Below are positions 12,021-17,918 of a stretch of DNA of 21,963 nucleotides, piece after piece. A program made the position numbers and the translations under genes. Position 1 is the stretch's first letter; each line of letters begins with the position of its first letter. The stretch spans positions 1 through 21,963 of the forward strand of contig DASWMO010000044.1 of the NCBI GenBank assembly GCA_036399715.1. The letters run 5' to 3'. Origin of the DNA: DASVSE01 sp036399715 (GTDB lineage Bacteria; Bacteroidota; Rhodothermia; Rhodothermales; Rubricoccaceae). The notes beneath the pieces are model-generated. The model worked only from the letters and a program-made list of their open reading frames with translations. It did not search any database and was not told the origin of the DNA.

Positions 12021-13955
12021 TCAGTCCTCGGCGAGCACGATCACGCGGTCGTCGTCGGCGAACGTCACCGTGAGTGCCTTGTCCGGGTTCACGACGACGC
12101 CGAAGGCCGCCCCGGCGTCGTGCGCCTGTGCCTGGCGGCGGTAGCCGATGGCCGTCTGCCCGCGCCGCCGCGCCGCCTCGACGACGGTGTAGAACGTGAC
12201 CGGCCGGCCCGCCTCGACGTAGTCCGCAGCCGGTTTGAGGTAAATCTCCGAACCCTCGGGATCGAACAGGTCGTCGAAGACGGCTCCGAGGTCGCGGTTC
12301 TCGGCGACCTGCGAGAGCATGAGGCTCACGAGCCGGTCCGAGACGATGAAGTCGTCGGCGCGCGTGACCTGCGCGAGGTCGCGGTTGCGGACGTCGAGCA
12401 TCTCGGAGACGATGGACAGGTCGAGACTCTGCCGGTCCGCGATGTCGCGCAGGTGGAGCAGCGTGATCAGCGTCCGCGCGTCGGCCTGCTGCGGGTCCGC
12501 GGCCGCGGCGTCGCTGAGGACGATGAGGTGGTCGAACGTGGCGACGTCGAGCGCGTCGAGCACCGTCCGGTCGGTCGTGTCGCCGGCCTGCACGGCGAGG
12601 GTGAGAGCCCCAGCGACGGGCGTCCCGGCCGCCTCGTCGAGCGCGTCGTCGCCGGCGACGATGAGGGCCGACGAGCCGTCGGGAACGTACTGGCTGAGTT
12701 CGCGGAGGATGTCTCCCGCGCGCGCGTTCCAGCCCAGCATGAGCGTCCGCTCGGGGAGGGACGCGCGCGGCGGGGCGGTCCGAATGGCGGCTTCGTCCAC
12801 GGAGACCGGGCCGGGGCCGAGGCGGATCGTGTCGTCGTCCTCGGAGATCACGATGAGCGCGTCGCCGGGCGCGAGGCGCGTGTCGCCGGGCGGGTTGAGG
12901 CGGATCCGGCCATCGCGGCTGCGGACGCCCATCACGGCCGAGGTCTGGTAGGCCGCGAGCGCGTCGCCGTAGGGCTTCCCGTCGAGCGCGGGCTCGGTCG
13001 TGAAGTAGATCTCGTCGCCGCCAAAGTCCAGCAGTTCGGTGTAGGCGACCGACAGGCCGGACTGGCGGCACGTCTGGGCCGTCACGCGGGCGATGAGGTC
13101 GCCGGAGAGGATGAGGTGGACCTCGTCGCGGCCGACCATCCGGGCGACGCCGGCGTTCTTGCGGTCGCGGACGACGGCGACGATGTGGTAGCGGCCGTCC
13201 TTGCGGTCGGGCCCGTTCGTGAGCGCAAGGACAGTCTTGATGACGCTCGCGTCGGGGTCGTCGGTCTCCGGCGCGAGGACGACGATCGCGCGGGCGGCGT
13301 TGGGGTTGACGAGCGCGAGGTCCGCGGGGTCGATCGGCGAGCCGGTCCGGCAGACGATGCGCGTCGTCTTCCAGTCCGGGATGCGGTCCCGGAGGGCGTC
13401 CATCATGTCGCCCGCGTCCTCCTCGGCGAGGATGGCGATGGTCGCGCGGCGCTGGTTCTCGTTGGCGAGCACGATCTCCGAGACGACCGTGAAGACCTGC
13501 GACGACCACCCGAGAATGACGGTGTGGCCCTCGGCCGCGACGAACGAGCGGCCCTTGCGGAGGCTCTCCAACTTGCCCTCGATGCCCGTCGTGAGCAGGC
13601 CGATGAGCGTCGAGACGACGAAGATGCCGCCGAGCGTCAGGCCGAGCGTGGCGAAGAGGAACGGCCACGAGCCCTCGTCGCCGCCCATCGCGCCGGCGTC
13701 CATCGCGCGCATCAGGCCCGCCCACGCGACATCAGGCGCGCCGCGGCCGGACGGGTCCAGCCCGGCGGCGATGACGATGAGCGTGAACAGCGCGATCAGC
13801 GCGAGCGAGGCGAGAAGCAGCCACCCCATCAGGGCGACCGGCCCGCGCGCCATGGTATTGTCGAAGGCGTAGCGGAAACGGTCGCGGGCGGTGAGACGAC
13901 GGGGCAACGGCGGGGTGGCGGGTGAGTCGCCAAAGTATCCGCCGCACGGCCGCAA
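12021..13955 (-). CDS. CASTOR/POLLUX-type ion channel with two RCK-like domains
   Basis: A bacterial relative of the plant CASTOR/POLLUX (DMI1/SYM8) cation channels, about 644 residues with the start chosen. The segment FRYAFDNTMARG is followed by TM1 (about 40-64). A pore segment with DAG at about 86-88 comes next, matching the ADAG-type filter of CASTOR, and then TM2 (about 98-124). RCK1 begins HTVILGW near 142 and contains the family pattern ILAEEDAGDM...RTGSPIDPADL...ARAIVVLA. RCK2 begins RTLMLGWNARAGDIL near 415 and ends near the C-terminus. It should assemble as a tetramer gated by ligand binding to the RCK ring. The start is uncertain: TTG at 13955 has a GGAGGT six bases upstream, while an in-frame GTG at 13982 and a GTG at 14117 are alternatives. 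The residues upstream of 13955 look non-coding. It converges on the small acidic gene and is divergent from the YfaP lipoprotein gene. Confidence 0.88.
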   Translation of the reverse strand: MRPCGGYFGDSPATPPLPRRLTARDRFRYAFDNTMARGPVALMGWLLLASLALIALFTLIVIAAGLDPSGRGAPDVAWAGLMRAMDAGAMGGDEGSWPFLFATLGLTLGGIFVVSTLIGLLTTGIEGKLESLRKGRSFVAAEGHTVILGWSSQVFTVVSEIVLANENQRRATIAILAEEDAGDMMDALRDRIPDWKTTRIVCRTGSPIDPADLALVNPNAARAIVVLAPETDDPDASVIKTVLALTNGPDRKDGRYHIVAVVRDRKNAGVARMVGRDEVHLILSGDLIARVTAQTCRQSGLSVAYTELLDFGGDEIYFTTEPALDGKPYGDALAAYQTSAVMGVRSRDGRIRLNPPGDTRLAPGDALIVISEDDDTIRLGPGPVSVDEAAIRTAPPRASLPERTLMLGWNARAGDILRELSQYVPDGSSALIVAGDDALDEAAGTPVAGALTLAVQAGDTTDRTVLDALDVATFDHLIVLSDAAAADPQQADARTLITLLHLRDIADRQSLDLSIVSEMLDVRNRDLAQVTRADDFIVSDRLVSLMLSQVAENRDLGAVFDDLFDPEGSEIYLKPAADYVEAGRPVTFYTVVEAARRRGQTAIGYRRQAQAHDAGAAFGVVVNPDKALTVTFADDDRVIVLAED

Positions 13956-14123
13956 AACCGGACCTCCCGCAGATGCAGCCACGCCGCTAACTGTGCAAGG
14001 CGTTGCGTAGGGCTCGAAAAAAGTGACGTGCAGTTGTTCGGTTCGGACCGATTTCGCGCTAATGGAGAGAACGCCGGGACTTCCGGCCCTCTCTGTTACA
14101 CCTGCGCCCTCGGGCACGCTCCC
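13956..14123. promoter_or_regulatory. Divergent promoter region between channel and YfaP lipoprotein
   Basis: These 168 bases are less GC-rich than the flanks and contain an A-run (GAAAAAAG near 14015-14022) and a short inverted repeat TCGGT-TCGG-ACCGA (14038-14051). Promoters for both divergent genes must lie here if the channel starts at 13955. No convincing TTTG/TAnnTTTG pair was found. Confidence 0.35.
13962..13967 (-). promoter_or_regulatory. Candidate Shine-Dalgarno deciding a TTG start
   Basis: On the minus strand GGAGGT lies six bases before TTG at 13955. It is the only good Shine-Dalgarno match seen before a gene in this window, and it supports the short form of the ion channel. It could be coincidental, because other genes here lack such sites. 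Confidence 0.35.
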
Positions 14124-15278
14124 ATGAACCGCTTCGCTCCTGTTTTACTCACCGCCGCTTTCGCCGTGCTCGCGATCATCGTCTGGTCCGGCTGCGGCAT
14201 CACCCAGCCGTCGGAGGGCGAGGTTCTGGTCAAGGGCTTCATCCGCAACGCTCAGGGGGGCGGCGTCTTCGGTAGGATCGACTTCGGGGACGGAAACGCG
14301 GTGGGGACGAACCCTTTCACCAGCGAGTATCAGATCGTGCTGCAGCCCGGCACCTACACCGTCACCGTCACACCGAGCGAGAACAGTGGCTACAGCCCGA
14401 CGACCCGCCAAGTCGTCGTCGCGATGCCGGAGGTCGGCAACGAGCTGCTGCTCGACTTTGAGGTTTCAGGGTCCGCGGCCGTCGCCGGCCGCATCGTCAA
14501 CTCGCAGACCGGCGCGGGCGTCGAGGGGGCCACGCTGGAGTTCTTCCGGCAGGATAGTGGTGTCGGCGACGAATCGCCGGCCGAACGCGCGGAGGTGAGC
14601 GTCACGACCGACATCGCGGGCGCATGGAGCATCCAGAGGGGTCCGACGGGTTACTTCACCCTTCGCGTCCGCAAGGCCGGCTACGTTGACTTTCTCCGCC
14701 GTGACCTTCAGATCATCAGCGGGACGGTCGACATCGATCCGTTCACGCTCGTCGAGCAGCCGCCGGTTGGCACGTTCCGCGTCGTCCTCACGTGGGGCGA
14801 TGTGCCAGGCGACCTTGACTCGCACCTTACCGGGCCCTCTACTTCAGGCGGACGCTACCACGTGTACTACAGCGACCGCAGTCCCGCCAGCAGCGGAGCC
14901 ACGCTCGACCTCGACGACACGAGCGGCAACGGCCCCGAGACGACGACGTTTACGTCCTCTGTCAACGGGACCTACCGGTTCTCGGTCTTCAACTTCACGA
15001 CCCAATCATCGAGCGGAGCGACGGGGATTGCGTCGTCGCCGGCGCGCGTCGAGGTCTACGGGGCAACTGGCCTCGTGCGGAGCTACACCGCGCCTGCGCC
15101 GACCGCCGGCAACACGTGGAAGGTGTTCGAGTTCACGGTCAACGGCACTCAGATCAGCATCAACGACAACAGTCGAGCATCGCTCGGCTACGTCATGGCA
15201 GCTAACTCAGGCGACACGACTGTCTTTCTGACGGGCGGCCCGGGCGAGACGCCGATGCCGAAGGGCATCACGCTCTAA
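14124..15278 (+). CDS. Lipoprotein with two beta-sandwich repeats and a YfaP (DUF2135) domain
   Basis: A 384-residue exported lipoprotein. The signal peptide (about 1-23) ends in VWSGC, which puts the lipidated Cys at 24. Two regions, about 33-112 and 117-200, look like carboxypeptidase-regulatory or Ig-like beta-sandwiches (VKGFIRNAQGGGVFGRI, then VAGRIVNSQTGAGVEGATLEF, with TYTVTVTPSENSGY between). The C-terminal YfaP-type domain at about 225-360 has LTWGDVPGDLDSHLTGP, YHVYYSD, LDLDDTSGNGPETTTF and GTYRFSVFNF, the conserved Asp-rich pattern of that family. The biochemical role of YfaP domains is not settled; an extracellular binding role is plausible. The ATG at 14124 starts the signal peptide; upstream in-frame sequence is unlike a protein N-terminus. 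It is divergent from the ion channel gene and is followed by a strong hairpin shared with the convergent asparaginase gene. Confidence 0.9.
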   Translation: MNRFAPVLLTAAFAVLAIIVWSGCGITQPSEGEVLVKGFIRNAQGGGVFGRIDFGDGNAVGTNPFTSEYQIVLQPGTYTVTVTPSENSGYSPTTRQVVVAMPEVGNELLLDFEVSGSAAVAGRIVNSQTGAGVEGATLEFFRQDSGVGDESPAERAEVSVTTDIAGAWSIQRGPTGYFTLRVRKAGYVDFLRRDLQIISGTVDIDPFTLVEQPPVGTFRVVLTWGDVPGDLDSHLTGPSTSGGRYHVYYSDRSPASSGATLDLDDTSGNGPETTTFTSSVNGTYRFSVFNFTTQSSSGATGIASSPARVEVYGATGLVRSYTAPAPTAGNTWKVFEFTVNGTQISINDNSRASLGYVMAANSGDTTVFLTGGPGETPMPKGITL

Positions 15279-15324
15279 CGCGCCTCCATGTCCAAGACGG
15301 GCGGACGGTCCCTCACGTTCGCAC

Positions 15325-15358
15325 CACGGCCGCGTCTCCGCTAGGAGGCGCGGCCGTG
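15325..15358. terminator. Bidirectional hairpin terminator between convergent genes
   Basis: A 15-pair stem (15325-15339 with 15344-15358, one G-T pair) closes a 4-base GCTA loop. It sits in the 99-base gap between the YfaP lipoprotein stop and the asparaginase stop, so it can serve both strands. No T-tract follows on either strand. Its core GGCCGCG is shared with the hairpin after clpB. Confidence 0.7.
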
Positions 15359-15377
15359 TCATGTCGGGGCACCGCGC

Positions 15378-16445
15378 TCAGTCTGGCAGGCCGACAATCG
15401 ACTCGAACACCGCGGCCCGCACCTCGCCGACTTGATCCCCGACGTTGTCGGTGACGGGGTCCGTCCGGTGCGGCGTGAGCGCGTCGAGGTCGGCGTCCGA
15501 GAGGATGCCGAGGTGGTGGAGCAGCGCGACGATGATCGGCGAGCGGGCCCGCTCCTCCGAGTCTCCGTCGGCGACGCTCGCGGCGACGCCGAGGCCCGAC
15601 GGCCACCGCTCGCAGGGCTTCACACCGACGATGATCAGCCCCTCGGCGCCCATTTTCGAGACGAGGCGCCCGCCGCCGGCGAGCATCAGCGCCGAGTCGA
15701 TCAGCTCCTCCGGGCGTGTCCCGTCGACCATCTCGGGGTGCGCCGTCATCGCGCGGACGAGCCGCTCGCACGCCGCCCGCGCCGCCTCGTCCCACTCGGC
15801 GGGCGGGGCGACGAGCCGAACGGCGAGCCGGGCCGCGGCGCTGAGGGGAACGGCAAACGTGGGGATGCAGCACCCGTCGATGCCCGTCGGGATCTCGTCC
15901 GCATCGACCCCGGTAAAGCGCGCGACGGCCTCCAAGACGTGGCGCTGGACGGGGTGGTTTGGCTGGATGTAGTCGTCCGTCGAGGCGCCGAGGTGGACGG
16001 CGAGCGCGAGCATCGCCGAGTGCTCGCCCGAGCACTCGTTGTGGAGCAGCGTCGGCTTCTCGCCGCGGCGCTCCAGGTCCGCTGCGATGTCCTCGTTCAT
16101 CGGCGCCTTGAAGCCGCAGCGAAGGGCGTCGGGCGAGAGACCGGCCTTCTCGAGCATCGACCGGGCCGCCTCGCGGTGGATCTCCTCGCCCTCGTGCGAA
16201 CCGCACGAGAGGGCGACCTCGCGGTCAGTGAACCCGAACCGCTCGGCCGCGCCCTCGTGCACGGACGGGAACGCCTGGACGGGCTTGGCCGACGACCGGA
16301 GAAACACGACCTGCTCCGGGTCGCCGAGCGCGAACGCGAGGCGGCCGTCGCCCGTGACCGCGGCGACGTGGCCCAGGTGGACCGACTCAACGAGCGCGCC
16401 GCGCGTGACCTCGGCGAGGACGGCGGGGGCGGGGGTGTCAGGCAT
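15378..16445 (-). CDS. L-asparaginase, Rhizobium etli type (PF06089), last gene of cyanophycin operon
   Basis: A 355-residue member of the AnsA/ReAV asparaginase family, which is unrelated to the bacterial type I/II and plant-type enzymes. Motifs in order are LRSSAKPVQAFP (Ser51 and Lys54 of the first Ser-Lys pair), LSCGSHEGE (Ser80), HNECSGEHSAMLALA (Cys138), GIDGCCIPTFA (Asp190, Cys192) and SKMGAEG (Lys264 of the second pair). By alignment from memory with R. etli ReAV, Cys135, Lys138 and Cys189 form its zinc site; here the Lys position is Glu141. The family hydrolyses L-Asn to Asp and ammonia. The ATG at 16445 overlaps the Nudix stop by eight bases, so it is translationally coupled to the cphA-cphB operon. 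A role in processing cyanophycin breakdown products is inferred from context and has not been shown. Confidence 0.88.
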   Translation of the reverse strand: MPDTPAPAVLAEVTRGALVESVHLGHVAAVTGDGRLAFALGDPEQVVFLRSSAKPVQAFPSVHEGAAERFGFTDREVALSCGSHEGEEIHREAARSMLEKAGLSPDALRCGFKAPMNEDIAADLERRGEKPTLLHNECSGEHSAMLALAVHLGASTDDYIQPNHPVQRHVLEAVARFTGVDADEIPTGIDGCCIPTFAVPLSAAARLAVRLVAPPAEWDEAARAACERLVRAMTAHPEMVDGTRPEELIDSALMLAGGGRLVSKMGAEGLIIVGVKPCERWPSGLGVAASVADGDSEERARSPIIVALLHHLGILSDADLDALTPHRTDPVTDNVGDQVGEVRAAVFESIVGLPD

Positions 16446-16992
16446 CAGAGGGGGAAAGAGTGCGGGACGCAAGCAGAATCAGGACACAACTCGACGCCTG
16501 GACGATCTCCCCGCGCACGACGCGCTCGACGGCCTCGCCCAGCGTCACCGTCACCGACGTCATGCGCTCGGTCCCCTCCCGGTCCGGCTCTCCGAACGTG
16601 AGATCGCGGGCGACGAAGAGGTGGTCCGGGCAGTGGACGATCGACGTGTCGATGTGGACCGTCCCGAGGGGCTCCCACGTTTCCGCCGTGATTCCCAACT
16701 CCTCCTCGAGCTCCCGCCTGGCCGCGTCGAGCGGGTCCTCGCCGTCGTCGACCCCGCCCGCGGGCGCTTCCAGGCTCTCGGCCCCGAGGGCGTACCGGAA
16801 CTGGCGGACGAGCCGGACGCGCCCCTCGCCGTCGATGGGGAGGATGGTCACGCCGGGCTTCATCCGGACCGTCGCGTACTGGCCGCGCTCGCCGTCGGGC
16901 TGGACGACCTGGTCGACGGCGACGTCGATGAACTCGTCAGCGTAGGGGCGGTCGGTCGAGAGGACGGTCCAGGGGCCGTTGGATCGGGGCAT
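16438..16992 (-). CDS. Nudix hydrolase, ADP-ribose pyrophosphatase-like
   Basis: A 184-residue Nudix protein with a perfect Nudix box, GGVDDGEDPL...RELEEELGI (GX5EX7REUXEEXGU), near residues 80-102. The segment just before it, VRLVRQFRYALGAESLEAPAGG, is typical of ADP-ribose or nucleotide-sugar pyrophosphatases (NudF-like). The box would bind magnesium and hydrolyse a nucleoside diphosphate linked to another group; the substrate is not predictable from sequence. The ATG at 16992 gives the usual family length; longer forms read Arg-rich sequence that overlaps cphB. It starts 29 bases after the cphB stop, and its own stop lies inside the asparaginase start region. This makes it the third gene of the probable cphA-cphB-nudix-asparaginase operon. 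Confidence 0.92.
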   Translation of the reverse strand: MPRSNGPWTVLSTDRPYADEFIDVAVDQVVQPDGERGQYATVRMKPGVTILPIDGEGRVRLVRQFRYALGAESLEAPAGGVDDGEDPLDAARRELEEELGITAETWEPLGTVHIDTSIVHCPDHLFVARDLTFGEPDREGTERMTSVTVTLGEAVERVVRGEIVQASSCVLILLASRTLSPSDA

Positions 16993-17021
16993 GGGACGGA
17001 AGAGGACTGGCGGGGGCGGGG

Positions 17022-17885
17022 TCAGGCGGGCTGTTCTGCCTTGACGATCTCCTTCTCGGTGCCCGGGAGCGTCGGCTCCATCGTTCGGAGGTCGAGCCCG
17101 TAGCCCGATGCGAGAACGTGGAGGATGGAGTGCGTCATCGCGATCGGCGCGTCGCCCGCAACGTCGGCGACGTTGGAGTGACGGATCCGCCCGTCGAACA
17201 CGAACACGTTGCCCCGGCCGACCACGGTCATCTGGCCCTTCGGCGACACCTCGACGCCCGTGTTCTCGTCGAGCCCGATGCCGAGGACGCCGGGGTTCTG
17301 GGCGATGGCCGCCATGAGGCGGTGGACCCGGCCGGACCGGTCGAAATGGGTGTCGACGACCGTCTCGGGCCACAGCCCGAGGCCCGGCGCGAGGTCGACG
17401 CAGTCGCGGCAGACGATGCTCCCGTGTCCGCCCGTGATCATAGTCCCGGCGACGGCGGCGGCCCCGGCACTCGTCCCAGCGATAAACAGGCCCGCCTGCG
17501 ACCGCTCCATCAGGCGCTCCCCGAAGAGCGTTCCGGCCACGGTGGCCGTCAGGCGGAGTTGGTCGCCGCCGGTAAAGAAGACGCATGTCGCGCGTTCGAG
17601 AGCCTCCAGGACTTCGGGCGCATCGACCTCCAGGCGCGTGTCCATCGCGAAGCCGACGACCTCGGCGACGCCAAGTGCCTCAAAGACGGCCGTGTACTCG
17701 GCAATCGTCTCGGCCGGGTGCGTCGTCGAGGCCGCGCTGATGAGGAGCCGGGCCTTCTTGCCGCCGGCCATCTCGACGAGACGTGTGAGAACGTCGAGAC
17801 GGCCCGCAGGATCTCGGTCCTCGGCCCCGCCGATCACGAGGAGTGGACCGCGCTTGAGACTTTTGAAGTGAGACGTCGTAGGCAT
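17022..17885 (-). CDS. cphB: Cyanophycinase
   Basis: A 287-residue serine peptidase of family S51 that cleaves the storage polymer cyanophycin (multi-L-arginyl-poly-L-aspartate) into beta-Asp-Arg dipeptides. It shows an IGGAEDR start (about 18), FFTGGDQLRL (about 103), the nucleophile motif GTSAGAAAV with Ser139, the segment DTHFDRSGRVHRL (about 178) with its His, and GIGLDENTG (about 203). Length and motif order match typical CphB. There is no signal peptide, so it acts intracellularly. It starts 33 bases after the cphA stop and is followed after 29 bases by the Nudix gene, consistent with one transcript. The ATG at 17885 follows a pyrimidine-rich leader. Confidence 0.97.
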   Translation of the reverse strand: MPTTSHFKSLKRGPLLVIGGAEDRDPAGRLDVLTRLVEMAGGKKARLLISAASTTHPAETIAEYTAVFEALGVAEVVGFAMDTRLEVDAPEVLEALERATCVFFTGGDQLRLTATVAGTLFGERLMERSQAGLFIAGTSAGAAAVAGTMITGGHGSIVCRDCVDLAPGLGLWPETVVDTHFDRSGRVHRLMAAIAQNPGVLGIGLDENTGVEVSPKGQMTVVGRGNVFVFDGRIRHSNVADVAGDAPIAMTHSILHVLASGYGLDLRTMEPTLPGTEKEIVKAEQPA

Positions 17886-17918
17886 CTGAGGGGAGAAAAG
17901 CGAAGAATGGGAAACGGG

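Noticed and set aside
14038..14051. Inverted repeat TCGGT-TCGG-ACCGA in the divergent promoter region
   Set aside because: Arms of only five bases with a 4-base spacer, too weak to call an operator on its own.
13956..14117. N-terminal extension of the ion channel to the GTG at 14117
   Set aside because: The added 54 residues look non-coding and would leave only six bases to the divergent lipoprotein start. The TTG at 13955 has a GGAGGT upstream. This is not fully excluded.
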